64,000 bases of DNA from Trabulsiella odontotermitis (GCF_001297775.1 NZ_LIFX01000011.1:1-64000); one strand, 5' to 3'; counted from the first letter of the stretch, positions 49,740 to 60,064 are shown. Notes: generated from the sequence alone by a model not told the origin. Numbers and translations: made by a program.

Positions 49740-49781
49740 CGGTGATACAATCCCCGCCCCTGAATGTATTAAGGCCTTTGT

Positions 49782-50918
49782 ATGCAGTGCGCACTCTATG
49801 ATGCCGGTCATTGTCGCTCCTGTCAGTGGATAGCGCAGCCGATCAGTGAACAACTCACGGCAAAAATGGATGATCTTCGCCATTTGCTGGCGTCCATGCC
49901 GGTGACAGAGTGGTGCGCGCCGGTCAGCGGCCCGGAGCAGGGGTTTCGTAATAAAGCCAAAATGGTGGTCAGTGGCAGCGTGGAAAAACCGCTGCTCGGC
50001 ATGCTGCACCGCGACGGCACGCCGGAAGATCTGACCACCTGTCCGCTCTATCCGGCCTCGTTTTACCCGGTGTTTGCCGCCCTCAAACCGTTTATTGCCC
50101 GCGCAGGGCTGACGCCCTATAACGTCGCCCGTAAACGCGGCGAGCTGAAGTATCTGTTGCTGACCGAAAGCCAGCGCGATGGCGGCATGATGCTGCGTTT
50201 TGTATTGCGTTCGGAAAGCAAACTGGAGCAATTACGCGCGGCGTTACCGTCTCTACAGGCGCAATTACCGCAGCTTAAGGTCATCACCGCAAATATCCAG
50301 CCGGTGCATATGGCAATCCTGGAAGGAGAGCAGGAGATCTTCTTCACGGAGCAGCAGGCGCTGGCGGAGATGTTTAATGGTGTCCCTCTGTGGATCCGTC
50401 CGCAAAGCTTTTTCCAGACCAACCCGACGGTGGCGAGCCAATTGTATGCCACCGCCCGCGACTGGGTACGGCAACTGCCGGTTCAGCATATGTGGGATTT
50501 GTTCTGCGGCGTCGGCGGTTTTGGTCTGCACTGCGCGACGCCGGAAATGACCTTAACCGGCATTGAAATTTCGCCAGAAGCCATTGCCTGCGCGAAACAG
50601 TCTGCCGCGGAACTGGGATTGCAAAACCTGCATTTTCAGGCGCTCGACTCCACGCGTTTTGCAACCGGGCAGGGCGATATTCCCGATCTGGTGCTGGTCA
50701 ATCCGCCGCGTCGCGGCACGGGTAAAGCGCTGTGCGACTACCTGAGCCAGATGGCACCGTCATATATCATCTATTCGAGTTGTAATGCGCAGACGATGGT
50801 CAGTGATTTCCGCCATCTTCCGGGGTATCGCGTTGCGCGCGTGCAGTTGTTCGATATGTTTCCGCATACCGCACATTATGAAGTGCTGACGCTACTGGTG
50901 AGAGCAGACGAGAAATAA
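49782..50918 (+). CDS. rlmC: 23S rRNA (uracil-747-C5)-methyltransferase RlmC
   Basis: 378 residues. The Fe-S cluster cysteines are C3, C11, C14 and the Cys of CPLYP; the SAM site is [13 protein letters not shown] and the catalytic Cys is in YSSCNAQT. It methylates U747 of 23S rRNA. This is the last gene in E. coli ybi-ybj order; metG follows where artJ would be expected. Confidence 0.96.
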   Translation: MQCALYDAGHCRSCQWIAQPISEQLTAKMDDLRHLLASMPVTEWCAPVSGPEQGFRNKAKMVVSGSVEKPLLGMLHRDGTPEDLTTCPLYPASFYPVFAALKPFIARAGLTPYNVARKRGELKYLLLTESQRDGGMMLRFVLRSESKLEQLRAALPSLQAQLPQLKVITANIQPVHMAILEGEQEIFFTEQQALAEMFNGVPLWIRPQSFFQTNPTVASQLYATARDWVRQLPVQHMWDLFCGVGGFGLHCATPEMTLTGIEISPEAIACAKQSAAELGLQNLHFQALDSTRFATGQGDIPDLVLVNPPRRGTGKALCDYLSQMAPSYIIYSSCNAQTMVSDFRHLPGYRVARVQLFDMFPHTAHYEVLTLLVRADEK

Positions 50919-50920
50919 AT

Positions 50921-50941
50921 CGGGCAACGTTGCGTTGCCCG
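50921..50941. terminator. Terminator at the synteny junction
   Basis: CGGGCAACG, loop TTG and CGTTGCCCG form a perfect 9-bp stem between the rlmC and metG stop codons, with ATTTATTT after it on the metG side. It is the only sequence between the two displaced chromosome regions. Confidence 0.7.
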
Positions 50942-50952
50942 AAGTGTGATGG

Positions 50953-52986
50953 TTATTTGACCTGCTGGCCTGGCTGCGCACCGCTGTCCGGGCTTAACAG
51001 GAAGATGTCTTTCCCGCCAGGACCGGCGGCCATCACCATCCCTTCAGAGATGCCAAAGCGCATTTTACGCGGCGCCAGGTTAGCGACCATTACCGTCAGA
51101 CGACCAATCAGCGCCTGCGGGTCCGGGTACGCGGAACGAATGCCGGAGAAGACGTTACGTTTCTCGCCGCCGAGATCCAGCGTCAGACGCAGCAGCTTGT
51201 CAGAGCCGTCAACGAATTCCGCGTTTTCAATCAACGCGATACGCATATCCACTTTCGCGAAATCATCAAAAGTGATGGTTTCCTGAATCGGATCGTCCGC
51301 CAGCGGGCCGGTAACCGGAGCGGCAGCGGCTTTCACCTCTTCTTTCGAAGCTTCTACCAGTGCTTCCACCTGCTTCATCTCAATGCGGTTATACAGCGCT
51401 TTGAAGGCGTTGACCTTGTGACTGAGTAACGGCTGCTGGATAGCGTCCCAGGTCAGTTCGGTGTTGAGGAACGCTTCGGCGCGCTCAGTCAGTGACGGCA
51501 GTACCGGCTTCAGCCAGGTCATCAGCACACGGAACATGTTCAGACCCATGGTGCAGATAGCCTGCAGATCGGCATCGCGGCCTTCCTGCTTCGCCACCAC
51601 CCACGGTGCCTGTTCATCAACGTAGCGGTTGGCGACATCGGCCAGCGCCATGATCTCACGGATCGCTTTGCCGAATTCACGGCTTTCCCACGCTTCCGCG
51701 ATGGTGTCAGCAGCGTCAACGAAAGTCTGATATAGCGCCGGATCAGCCAGTTCAGCCGCCAGCACGCCGTCGAAACGTTTGGCGATAAAGCCCGCGTTAC
51801 GGGACGCCAGGTTAACCACTTTGTTGACGATGTCAGCATTCACGCGCTGCACGAAATCTTCCAGGTTCAGGTCGATATCGTCGATGCGAGAAGAAAGTTT
51901 CGCCGTGTAGTAATAGCGCAGACTGTCGGCATCAAAATGGTTCAGCCAGGTGCTGGCCTTAATGAAGGTGCCGCGTGATTTCGACATCTTCGCGCCGTTC
52001 ACCGTCACATAGCCGTGAACGAACAGGTTGGTCGGCTTGCGGAAACCGCTGCCTTCCAGCATCGCAGGCCAGAACAGGCTGTGGAAGTAAACGATATCTT
52101 TGCCGATGAAGTGATACAGTTCGGCGTCGGAATCTTTCTTCCAGTATTCGTCGAAGCTGGTGGTGTCGCCGCGCTTGTCGCACAGGTTCTTGAAGGAGCC
52201 CATATAGCCGATCGGCGCATCCAGCCAGACGTAGAAATATTTGCCAGGCGCGTTGGGAATTTCAAAACCGAAGTACGGCGCATCGCGGGAGATATCCCAC
52301 TGTTGCAGGCCGGATTCAAACCACTCCTGCATTTTGTTCGCCACCTGCTCCTGCAGCGCGCCGCTGCGGGTCCATGCCTGCAGCATTTCGCTGAACGACG
52401 GCAGGTCGAAGAAGAAGTGTTCAGATTCACGCATCACTGGCGTCGCGCCGGAGACCACCGATTTCGGATCGATAAGCTCAGTCGGGCTGTAAGTCGCGCC
52501 GCACACTTCGCAGTTATCGCCGTACTGATCCGGCGATTTACATCTCGGGCAGGTGCCTTTCACAAAACGGTCCGGCAGGAACATGCCTTTTTCCGGATCG
52601 TAGAGCTGAGAAATGGTGCGGTTTTTAATAAAACCGTTCTCTTTCAGACGCGTGTAAATCAGCTCCGACAGCTCGCGGTTTTCGTCGCTGTGTGTGGAGT
52701 GATAGTTGTTGTAGCTGATATCAAAGCCAGCAAAATCGGTCTGATGCTCCTGACTCATTTCGGTAATCATCTGCTCCGGGGTGATCCCCAGTTGCTGCGC
52801 TTTCAGCATGATTGGCGTGCCGTGAGCATCGTCCGCGCAGATGAAGTTAACCTCGTGGCCGCGCATTCGCTGGTAACGGACCCAGACATCAGCCTGGATA
52901 TGCTCCAGCATGTGGCCGAGGTGGATTGAGCCGTTGGCGTACGGCAGCGCGCACGTTACCAGAATTTTTTTCGCGACATGAGTCAT
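50953..52986 (-). CDS. metG: Methionyl-tRNA synthetase
   Basis: 677 residues, the E. coli length. Class I signatures [11 protein letters not shown] (HIGH type) and KMSKS are intact, zinc is bound by CPRC and CEVC near 145-161, and the last 110 residues are the tRNA-binding dimerisation domain. It charges elongator and initiator tRNAs with methionine. The ATG at 52986 matches E. coli; the frame extends 19 codons upstream without support. Confidence 0.97.
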   Translation of the reverse strand: MTHVAKKILVTCALPYANGSIHLGHMLEHIQADVWVRYQRMRGHEVNFICADDAHGTPIMLKAQQLGITPEQMITEMSQEHQTDFAGFDISYNNYHSTHSDENRELSELIYTRLKENGFIKNRTISQLYDPEKGMFLPDRFVKGTCPRCKSPDQYGDNCEVCGATYSPTELIDPKSVVSGATPVMRESEHFFFDLPSFSEMLQAWTRSGALQEQVANKMQEWFESGLQQWDISRDAPYFGFEIPNAPGKYFYVWLDAPIGYMGSFKNLCDKRGDTTSFDEYWKKDSDAELYHFIGKDIVYFHSLFWPAMLEGSGFRKPTNLFVHGYVTVNGAKMSKSRGTFIKASTWLNHFDADSLRYYYTAKLSSRIDDIDLNLEDFVQRVNADIVNKVVNLASRNAGFIAKRFDGVLAAELADPALYQTFVDAADTIAEAWESREFGKAIREIMALADVANRYVDEQAPWVVAKQEGRDADLQAICTMGLNMFRVLMTWLKPVLPSLTERAEAFLNTELTWDAIQQPLLSHKVNAFKALYNRIEMKQVEALVEASKEEVKAAAAPVTGPLADDPIQETITFDDFAKVDMRIALIENAEFVDGSDKLLRLTLDLGGEKRNVFSGIRSAYPDPQALIGRLTVMVANLAPRKMRFGISEGMVMAAGPGGKDIFLLSPDSGAQPGQQVK

Positions 52987-53122
52987 AGTGGATATTACTT
53001 CTTTGATAGTGAAAAGGGCTTTCGATATTACCAAAAGGGTCATTATTAAGTAAGCACAAACCTGAGCCTTTCAGGTAAACTTGTTGATTAACGCGTTTAC
53101 TCACAAGAACAAAGGAGTCGGG

Positions 53123-54232
53123 ATGAGTTCACAATCCCAGGCCACTTCCCCGGAGCGCCTGCGTGCAATGGTCGCCGGGACGCTGGCCAATTTTCAGCAC
53201 CCAACCCTGAAGCACAACCTGACGACGCTGAAGGCGTTGCATCATGTCGCCCTGCTGGACGACGTTGTGCATATCGAAATTCAGATGCCGTTTGTCTGGC
53301 AGAGTGCGTTTGAAGCGCTGAAAGACCAGTGCAGCGCTGAACTGCTGCGCATCACTGGCGCGAAAGCGATCGACTGGAAGCTGTCGCACAGCATCGCCAC
53401 GATGAAACGCGTGAAGAATCAGCCGGGCGTCAACGGCGTGAAAAATATTATTGCCATCAGCTCCGGTAAAGGCGGCGTGGGGAAATCCTCCACGGCGGTA
53501 AACCTGGCGCTGGCGCTGGCAGCCGAAGGGGCGAAGGTTGGTATTCTGGACGCCGACATTTACGGTCCGTCGGTACCGATGATGTTAGGTGCGGAAGACC
53601 AGCGCCCGACGTCGCCGGACGGCACTCACATGGCACCAATCATGAAATTTGGTCTGGCGACTAACTCTATCGGTTATCTGGTCACTGACGACAACGCCAT
53701 GGTGTGGCGCGGCCCGATGGCCAGCAAAGCGCTGTTGCAGATGCTGCAGGAGACCCTGTGGCCGGATCTGGACTATCTGGTGCTGGATATGCCGCCAGGC
53801 ACCGGCGATATCCAGCTGACGCTGGCGCAGAATATCCCGGTTACTGGTGCTGTCGTGGTAACGACGCCGCAGGACGTAGCGCTGATCGACGCCAAAAAAG
53901 GCATTGTGATGTTCGAGAAAGTGGATCTGCCGGTGCTGGGGATTGTCGAAAACATGAGCATGCATATCTGCAGCAACTGCGGTCATCATGAGCCGATTTT
54001 CGGCACCGGTGGCGCAGAGAAACTGGCGCAGCAGTATCACACTGAATTGCTCGGCCAGATGCCGCTGCATATCAGTCTGCGTGAAGATCTCGATCGCGGC
54101 ACCCCGACCGTGGTCAGCCGCCCGGAGAGTGAATTTACTGCATCTTATCGTCAGCTGGCTGGCCGTGTGGCCTCGCAGCTGTACTGGATGGGCGAAGTGA
54201 TCCCGAGCGAGATTGCGTTCCGCGCGGTGTAA
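53123..54232 (+). CDS. mrp: Iron-sulfur cluster carrier ATPase Mrp (ApbC)
   Basis: 369 residues. An N-terminal MIP18-like domain (1-85), then a P-loop domain with GKGGVGKS and the CSNC pair near residue 283 that holds a transferable cluster. I use the ATG at 53123 after AAAGGAG. It is divergent from metG, as in E. coli. Confidence 0.96.
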   Translation: MSSQSQATSPERLRAMVAGTLANFQHPTLKHNLTTLKALHHVALLDDVVHIEIQMPFVWQSAFEALKDQCSAELLRITGAKAIDWKLSHSIATMKRVKNQPGVNGVKNIIAISSGKGGVGKSSTAVNLALALAAEGAKVGILDADIYGPSVPMMLGAEDQRPTSPDGTHMAPIMKFGLATNSIGYLVTDDNAMVWRGPMASKALLQMLQETLWPDLDYLVLDMPPGTGDIQLTLAQNIPVTGAVVVTTPQDVALIDAKKGIVMFEKVDLPVLGIVENMSMHICSNCGHHEPIFGTGGAEKLAQQYHTELLGQMPLHISLREDLDRGTPTVVSRPESEFTASYRQLAGRVASQLYWMGEVIPSEIAFRAV

Positions 54233-54240
54233 TGTCAGAG

Positions 54241-54265
54241 GGTGCTACGCGTGTGGCGTAGCACC
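54241..54265. terminator. Convergent hairpin between mrp and rcnB
   Basis: GGTGCTACGC, loop GTGTG and GCGTAGCACC form a perfect 10-bp stem. No long T run. Confidence 0.6.
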
Positions 54266-54271
54266 TGTCTG

Positions 54272-54601
54272 TTAGCGGTGGTAGAAGATATCGCCGTCGT
54301 AGGCTTTCAGGATTTTGCCGTCCGCTTCCGAAACCAGCACGTAGTTCTCACCCATGTAAGTCCAGTACGTTCCCGCATCCGGTGCTGGCAGGTTACGCAA
54401 CTGCCACTGTTTAATCTTGTATTCATCAGTGCGATACAATTCAGGCACGGTGTCACCGATTTTGAAATGGGTAAAATCGGCGATGAATCCATCGAGTTCA
54501 TATTTTTGCAGGCCTGAGGTCGCTACCGTTGCCGGTGCGGCCCAGCTTGCACCCGCCACTGCCAGCAATGCGCTGAGAAACAGCAATCTACACTTACCCA
54601 T
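54272..54601 (-). CDS. rcnB: Periplasmic nickel/cobalt homeostasis protein RcnB
   Basis: 109 residues. A signal peptide ends at ASWAA and the mature part follows RcnB closely (IKQWQLRNLPAPDAGT, YMGENYVL). In E. coli RcnB adjusts nickel and cobalt efflux by RcnA and is encoded next to rcnA and rcnR; neither is present in this gap. The yeh fimbrial genes that lie between rcnB and mrp in E. coli are absent too. Confidence 0.9.
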   Translation of the reverse strand: MGKCRLLFLSALLAVAGASWAAPATVATSGLQKYELDGFIADFTHFKIGDTVPELYRTDEYKIKQWQLRNLPAPDAGTYWTYMGENYVLVSEADGKILKAYDGDIFYHR

Positions 54602-54679
54602 TATTTCTCCACAAAATCAGTCTGGTACCAGCCCCGCAAAATCACAGGCGTGAGCAGGGGAAAGATTATCTTAATGGAA

Positions 54680-54902
54680 TCAGAGAATAATATGTTCAGG
54701 AAAAATTGTAACCAGGTTGAACATAAACGCGATGAATAACCGGATTTCTCTGAACTTCTCCGGCAGCATCACAGCACCGTCATGACGAGGAACCCGGCAG
54801 CGTCCCGGGCGGCAGGTTGGGAAATAAACTGTTCAGTTTCGCCGACAGCCACCAGCGAAGTATACACCCCGCAGAGCCGTCAACAATCACCGCCAGTATC
54901 CA
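54680..54902 (-). pseudogene. Probable decayed CrcB/FluC fluoride-channel gene
   Basis: One minus frame reads ILAVIVDGSAGCILRWWLSA followed by LFPNLPPGTLPG, a good fit to the first helix and loop of CrcB proteins, then stops at 54780. Downstream in another register, RLFIAFMFNLVTIF weakly resembles the later GF-x-GG-LTTFSTF region. The middle and the start codon are missing. The N-terminal resemblance is convincing to me; the second part is tentative. The rest of the 479-bp gap holds nothing I can name apart from the promoter of the next gene. Confidence 0.45.
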
Positions 54903-55080
54903 CGGTCAGGTGGTTGACGTACTCCATTGACTGCGACCCAGGCTGAGAATTTTCACAGCCTGTGATGCACCTCAATAAAACATCGTTTCTCTTTTAGTAA
55001 AAACATATTCCATAAAAATACTATCAAGTCTGACTATTCATACAAAAAATAAGTACCCGTGAAAATCACAGGAGATAACA

Positions 55081-55512
55081 ATGAAGAAACTAATGTGTAC
55101 GGCATTACTGTTGTTAAGCAGCACCTGTTTTGCACAAAGCGCGGATGTGAAAGCGGTGAATGATGCCGTGGAAAACATGCGTCTTGCTATGCTCAGTGGG
55201 CAAAAATCCAGCCTCGAAAAGGTTGGTTTGCCTTCCCTGAGCTATGGACATTCCAGCGGTGTTATCCAAAACAATGCTGAATTTGTAGATGCTATCGTCA
55301 CCGGCAAATCACAGTTTAAGACGTTGAATCTGAACGATCAGACCGTCCAGGTTGATGGCGACGTTGCGATTGTCCGTCATATTCTGGAAGCCAAAACCAA
55401 CGACAGCGGTAAGCCGGGTGAAGTGAAAATCGGGGTGATGCTGGTCATGAAAAAAGACAGCGCTGGCGCGTGGAAGCTGTTAGCTCGTCAGGCGTATAAG
55501 CTCCCGCAATAA
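55081..55512 (+). CDS. Secreted NTF2-like (SnoaL/DUF4440-type) protein
   Basis: 143 residues. A signal peptide ends at STCFA-QS; the mature part of about 125 residues has the cone-shaped NTF2 pattern: an early helix, then strands around DGDVAIVRHILEAK and WKLLARQAYKLP. Members bind or turn over small molecules, and this one has no clear catalytic set. AGGAGA precedes the ATG. It is not in E. coli at this place, and its role is unknown. Confidence 0.75.
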   Translation: MKKLMCTALLLLSSTCFAQSADVKAVNDAVENMRLAMLSGQKSSLEKVGLPSLSYGHSSGVIQNNAEFVDAIVTGKSQFKTLNLNDQTVQVDGDVAIVRHILEAKTNDSGKPGEVKIGVMLVMKKDSAGAWKLLARQAYKLPQ

Positions 55513-55531
55513 TGTCGCGCACTGAACTGAG

Positions 55532-55563
55532 AAAAGGGCACTGCGGTGGCCTTTTCTTATTTT
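55532..55563 (+). terminator. Terminator after the NTF2-like gene
   Basis: AAAAGGGCAC, loop TGCG and GTGGCCTTTT make a stem with one mismatch, followed by a T-rich run, 20 bases after the stop. Confidence 0.65.
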
Positions 55564-55626
55564 TGCTGTCCCGCGTTTGGCGTTTACAAGACCGCCTGCG
55601 GGCATTATCCTGAAATGGATTTTTAA

Positions 55627-55708
55627 TGACTCGGGGTGCCCTTCACACGGTGAAGGCTGAGAAAGACCCGTACCACCTGATCTGGATAATGCCAGCGTAG
55701 GGAAGTCA
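55627..55708 (+). promoter_or_regulatory. TPP riboswitch (THI element)
   Basis: The aptamer is nearly identical to that of E. coli thiM: CTCGGGGTGCCC, GGCTGAGAAAGACCCG, ACCTGATCTGGATAATGCCA and GCGTAGGGAAG. It lies 48 bases upstream of thiM and is expected to hide its ribosome-binding site when thiamin pyrophosphate binds. Confidence 0.95.
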
Positions 55709-55755
55709 GAGACCTGCCCGGTCATCGCTTCTTCACAACCTGGCAGGAGCATACC

Positions 55756-56544
55756 ATGCCATCTGACCTGCTTAGTCCGGCGCACATCGCGCAGTCCTTA
55801 CATTCGTTCCGCACCCGTTCTCCGCTCGTGCATTGCATGACCAACGACGTTGTTCAGACGTTTACCGCTAACGTTCTGCTGGCGCTCGGTGCGTCACCGG
55901 CGATGGTGATTGATCCTGATGAAGCCGCCGAGTTTGCGGCTGTCGCCGATGCGTTGTTGATAAACGTCGGTACTTTAACGACAGATCGCGCCACAGCGAT
56001 GCAGGCGGCGATCGGTAGCGCAGTGAAGGCGGGAAAACCCTGGACGCTGGATCCGGTCGCCGTCGGCGCGTTGTCGCTGCGTACCCGCTTTTGCCAGCAA
56101 AGTTTACATTTGCAACCTGCCGCCATTCGCGGTAACGCCTCTGAAATCATGGCGCTTGCCGGAATGAGCCGGGGAGGGCGCGGCGTCGATACCACCGACA
56201 CGGCTACCGCCGCTGTCCCGGCCGCGCAGAAACTGGCGCAGCAGAGTGGGGCGATTGTTGCTGTAACCGGGGAAACGGATTATGTCACCGACGGCGAGCG
56301 AACCCTTGCGGTGGCGGGTGGTTCTCCGTTGATGACTCGCGTGGTCGGCACCGGTTGCGCGCTGTCGGCGGTGGTCGCTGCGTTCTGTTCCTTGCCGGGC
56401 GATCGGCTGGTCAACGTCGCTGCTGCTTGTGGCGTCATGAAACAGGCAGGCGAGATGGCTGCGCGAAACGGCAACGGGCCGGGGGCATTCGAACCCGCAT
56501 TCCTTGATGCGCTGTACGCGCTTAGCGGGGAGGCACAGAAATGA
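55756..56544 (+). CDS. thiM: Hydroxyethylthiazole kinase ThiM
   Basis: 262 residues. It phosphorylates the thiazole alcohol in thiamin salvage. Conserved stretches are [33 protein letters not shown] and [18 protein letters not shown]. It is controlled by the riboswitch and overlaps thiD by four bases. Confidence 0.96.
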   Translation: MPSDLLSPAHIAQSLHSFRTRSPLVHCMTNDVVQTFTANVLLALGASPAMVIDPDEAAEFAAVADALLINVGTLTTDRATAMQAAIGSAVKAGKPWTLDPVAVGALSLRTRFCQQSLHLQPAAIRGNASEIMALAGMSRGGRGVDTTDTATAAVPAAQKLAQQSGAIVAVTGETDYVTDGERTLAVAGGSPLMTRVVGTGCALSAVVAAFCSLPGDRLVNVAAACGVMKQAGEMAARNGNGPGAFEPAFLDALYALSGEAQK

Positions 56545-57341
56545 AACGTATTAATGCTCTGACCATTGCCGGAACAGACCCGACGGGCGGTGCAGGTATT
56601 CAGGCTGATCTGAAAACCTTTTCGGCGCTCGGCGCGTATGGCTGCGCGGTGATCACCGCACTGGTGGCGCAAAATACTCTCGGCGTGCAGTCGGTTTATC
56701 GTATTGAACCGGATTTTGTCGCCGCACAACTCGATTCAGTGTTCAGCGATGTGCGCATCGACACCACCAAAATTGGCATGCTGGCGGAGACGGATATCGT
56801 CGAAGCGGTGGCGGAGCGACTGCAACGCTACCGCATTCAGAATGTGGTGCTCGATACCGTCATGCTGGCGAAAAGTGGCGATCCACTGCTGTCGCCGTCG
56901 GCGGTCGAGAGCCTGCGCAAACATCTTCTTCCGCAGGTGTCGCTGATCACGCCGAATCTGCCGGAAGCGGCTGCGCTGCTGGATGCGCCGCATGCGCAGA
57001 ACGAGCGGGAAATGCTCGAACAGGGACGCGCGCTCCGGGCGCTGGGCTGCGAGGCGGTACTGATGAAGGGCGGGCATCTGGATGACGCCGAAAGCCCGGA
57101 CTGGTTGTTTACCGCCGCAGGCGAGCAGCGGTTTACCACCCCGCGCGTTCCGACGAAAAATACTCACGGCACCGGCTGCACGTTGTCGGCGGCGCTGGCG
57201 GCGCTGCGCCCGCGTCATAATAACTGGCTGGAGACCGTGCCGGAGGCGAAAGCGTGGCTGTCAGCCGCGCTGGCGCAGGCGGATTCGCTGGAAGTGGGGC
57301 ATGGAATTGGTCCAGTGCATCACTTTCATGCGTGGTGGTAG
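56541..57341 (+). CDS. thiD: Hydroxymethylpyrimidine (phosphate) kinase ThiD
   Basis: 266 residues of the ribokinase fold. It phosphorylates the pyrimidine precursor twice. Motifs are [16 protein letters not shown] at the start, TPNLPEA and [10 protein letters not shown] near the end. It is translationally coupled to thiM. Confidence 0.96.
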   Translation: MKRINALTIAGTDPTGGAGIQADLKTFSALGAYGCAVITALVAQNTLGVQSVYRIEPDFVAAQLDSVFSDVRIDTTKIGMLAETDIVEAVAERLQRYRIQNVVLDTVMLAKSGDPLLSPSAVESLRKHLLPQVSLITPNLPEAAALLDAPHAQNEREMLEQGRALRALGCEAVLMKGGHLDDAESPDWLFTAAGEQRFTTPRVPTKNTHGTGCTLSAALAALRPRHNNWLETVPEAKAWLSAALAQADSLEVGHGIGPVHHFHAWW

Positions 57342-57345
57342 TATA

Positions 57346-57366
57346 CTGGCAGGAGACCACTGCCAG
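57346..57366. promoter_or_regulatory. Inverted repeat in the yegW leader
   Basis: CTGGCAG, spacer GAGACCA and CTGCCAG lie 12 bp before yegW. It may be an autoregulatory operator or an RNA hairpin after thiD; there is no T run. Confidence 0.35.
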
Positions 57367-57377
57367 GAAAAGAGTCG

Positions 57378-58124
57378 ATGGAACAAGCGCATACCCGTCT
57401 TATTGAGCAACTGAATGAGCGCATCGCCGCTGCCGACAATATGCCGTTGTATCTGAAGTTTGCCGAAACGGTGAAAAATGCGGTTCGCAGCGGCTGGCTT
57501 GAACACGGCAATATCCTGCCTGGCGAGCGTGATCTCAGCCAGTTGACCGGGGTATCGCGCATTACCGTGCGCAAGGCGATGCAGACGCTGGAAGACGAAG
57601 GCGTGGTCACCCGCGCGCGCGGCTACGGTACGCAAATCAATAATATCTTTGAATATTCATTGAAAGAGGCGCGCGGGTTTTCTCAGCAGGTGGTATTGCG
57701 CGGTAAAAAGCCGGATACGCTGTGGGTCAACAAGCGCATCGTCGCCTGCCCGGACGAGGTGGCGGTGGAGCTGGCGGTGCCGCCCGGCAGTGAAGTTTTT
57801 TTGCTCAAACGTATTCGTTACGTTGATGAAGACGCGGTATCTATTGAGGAGTCCTGGGTGCCAGCGCCGCTGATTGCTGATCCCGACGCGATTGGCATTT
57901 CACTGTACGACTACTTTCGCAGCCAGAACATTTTCCCGCAGCGTACGCGCTCGCGGGTCAGCGCCCGCATGCCGGACGCTGAATTTCAGTCACATATCAA
58001 AATGGATGACCGGATCCCGGTGCTGGTGATCAAACAGGTGGCGCTGGACCAGGTGCAGCGGCCGATTGAATACAGCATCAGCCACTGCCGCAGCGATCTA
58101 TACGTTTTCGTGTGCGAGGAGTAA
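57378..58124 (+). CDS. yegW: GntR-family regulator YegW
   Basis: 248 residues, HutC type: helix-turn-helix (LSQLTGVSRITVRKAMQTLE) around residues 50-72, then a UTRA domain. It probably regulates the adjacent yegTUV genes. It follows thiD by 36 bases; E. coli yegX between them is missing. Its 3' end overlaps convergent yegV by 27 bases. Confidence 0.92.
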   Translation: MEQAHTRLIEQLNERIAAADNMPLYLKFAETVKNAVRSGWLEHGNILPGERDLSQLTGVSRITVRKAMQTLEDEGVVTRARGYGTQINNIFEYSLKEARGFSQQVVLRGKKPDTLWVNKRIVACPDEVAVELAVPPGSEVFLLKRIRYVDEDAVSIEESWVPAPLIADPDAIGISLYDYFRSQNIFPQRTRSRVSARMPDAEFQSHIKMDDRIPVLVIKQVALDQVQRPIEYSISHCRSDLYVFVCEE

Positions 58125-59063
58125 TTCCTCGCGCCAGGGCGCGCAGTTGCCGCCGCGATGCCCGACAACCCAGGAGGCGACCGCATTTCCCAGTCTGACC
58201 GCGTCAGGCAATGCCCAGCCCGCCGCCAGCCCGGCCAGAACACCGCCTGCATGACTGTCTCCCGCGCCTATCGTATCGACGACCTCTACCGGGCACGCGG
58301 CAACGTGCCCCTGCGTCTCAGGCGTGAAATACCAGGCGCCGTCTTTGTCCTGACGAATAATCACCGGTGTGCCGTAACGGTCAAGCCAGGCCTGACCAAA
58401 GGCGCGGGTCTCTGCCGGTAACTCCGCGATTTCCGCGATGATTTCCGCTTCCTGGCGATTGAGCGATACCAGCGGTTTACAGGCCATGATGCGAGCCATC
58501 AGCGCTGGCGGGATATCGGCAATGCGCGGACCAAAGTCGATCAGTGCCGTCATGCCCGTGGTGTTCTCCAGCCAGTTGACCAGCAGCTCGCCGCACGGCG
58601 ACGCCAGTTGATAACCAGAGAGATAAACCAGCCCGCCATCCTGCACCGGCAGCGCCTCCAGCCACGCCGGAACCCATTCGTTTTCCACCCCGCTGAACGA
58701 CATAAACGTGCGTTCGCCGTCGGGTTCAACCAGCGCCAGGCACCAGCCGTTGTCGCCGGTGGCGTTATCGATCGCGCTGACCAGCCCTTCGCGCGCCAGA
58801 TTGTTGCGGATGATTTCGGCCCACACACCCTGACCGAGCGGCAACGCATTGCAGGCGCTGATCCCCAGTCGTTTCAGCGCCACGGCGATGTTTAACGCAC
58901 AGCCGCCGATGTTCACTCCCTGCTGTTTAAGCTCGATGTCACAGCCGCGCCAGGGCAGGGCGTAAGCATCAGCGATGACGTCAATCACCGCCGCGCCAAT
59001 CACCGTGACCGGGCGCTGCTGATCCAGCGTTCTGAGTTTATCGGCCAGTCCTGATGCCTTCAT
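58098..59063 (-). CDS. yegV: PfkB-family sugar/nucleoside kinase YegV
   Basis: 321 residues. The PfkB signature is DTIGAGDSHAGG near residue 248, and the GGCALNIAVALKRLG segment near residue 50 is the substrate side. The substrate is not known; context with a nucleoside transporter and an ADP-ribosylglycohydrolase suggests a nucleoside or ribose. The ATG overlaps the yegU stop (ATGA). Confidence 0.93.
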   Translation of the reverse strand: MKASGLADKLRTLDQQRPVTVIGAAVIDVIADAYALPWRGCDIELKQQGVNIGGCALNIAVALKRLGISACNALPLGQGVWAEIIRNNLAREGLVSAIDNATGDNGWCLALVEPDGERTFMSFSGVENEWVPAWLEALPVQDGGLVYLSGYQLASPCGELLVNWLENTTGMTALIDFGPRIADIPPALMARIMACKPLVSLNRQEAEIIAEIAELPAETRAFGQAWLDRYGTPVIIRQDKDGAWYFTPETQGHVAACPVEVVDTIGAGDSHAGGVLAGLAAGWALPDAVRLGNAVASWVVGHRGGNCAPWREELLLAHENV

Positions 59064-60064
59064 AGTGCCTCCCGCTGTTGACGATACCCCCGCAGTGCAC
59101 TGGCATAACGGGTGAAATCCAGATGGTTTACGCCGTCCAGCTCCGCTTTCAGTGCCGGGTCGATAGCGTCAACGCCCTGCAGCGCGCCGCAGATGGCGGT
59201 AGCCATCGCGCCGATGGTATCGGTATCGCCGCCGAGGTTAGCGCACAGCACTGCGCAGCGGTTGGGATCGGTCTGCGCCAGTTCCACCATCGCAATGGCG
59301 CAGGGTACCGATTCAATGGTGCTGGTACCCGCGCCGACGAGCTGATAAAGCTGCTCGCTGGCGGATTCCACGCCATTAGCTTCGCGCACCGTTTTCAGCG
59401 CCAGCTCCAGCCGTGCCGCCAGTGAGGCGCTGAAGGTAGTGACGCGTCTTTCCTGCGCATGCCTTGCGATGGCAGGCAGCGCCTCGACAATGTTCTCCCA
59501 GCGTTCGCCGTCGATGGCGCGGGAAATCGCCCACGCCACCACCACCGCACCGGCAATCGCCAGATCAGACTTATGCGTCGGGCTGGAGGCGAGGGCGATA
59601 TCATCAATAAAACGATCGAGATCCGCCGCCGGCAACATGCAGCCCAGCGGCGATACGCGCATGGCGGCGCCATTGGTGACGCCGTTGTTCTCCAGCGCGC
59701 TGACCGGCTGGCCGTCGCGAATGGCACGTAACGCAATTTTCGACGTCGGGCCGAGCACGTTTTTATTGAACGCGTCAAAACGTTCGGCCCACGCGAGGAT
59801 GTGACGGCCAATCACATCCGGATCGATCTGACCTTCACACTCCAGCAGCGCATCAGCAAGACACAGCGCCATGGAGGTGTCGTCGGTAAACTCAGCACGT
59901 TTGAAATAGCAGGCGGCGCTGTTTTCTGCCGGACCGGGGAGAAAACGGTCGATCCAGCCGAAGTGCGCTTTTACCCGTGAGCGCGGCCACAGTTCCGATG
60001 GCATGCCCATCGCATCCCCTACCGCCTGGCCATATAAGGCACCGAGAATACGCTCGTATTTCAT
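59060..60064 (-). CDS. yegU: ADP-ribosylglycohydrolase-family protein YegU
   Basis: 334 residues. The dinuclear magnesium site motifs are present: TDDTSMALCL near residue 60 and GGDTDTIGA near residue 280. It would remove ADP-ribose or a related group from a small molecule or protein. It overlaps yegT by four bases and yegV by four, so the three genes are tightly coupled. Confidence 0.93.
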   Translation of the reverse strand: MKYERILGALYGQAVGDAMGMPSELWPRSRVKAHFGWIDRFLPGPAENSAACYFKRAEFTDDTSMALCLADALLECEGQIDPDVIGRHILAWAERFDAFNKNVLGPTSKIALRAIRDGQPVSALENNGVTNGAAMRVSPLGCMLPAADLDRFIDDIALASSPTHKSDLAIAGAVVVAWAISRAIDGERWENIVEALPAIARHAQERRVTTFSASLAARLELALKTVREANGVESASEQLYQLVGAGTSTIESVPCAIAMVELAQTDPNRCAVLCANLGGDTDTIGAMATAICGALQGVDAIDPALKAELDGVNHLDFTRYASALRGYRQQREAL

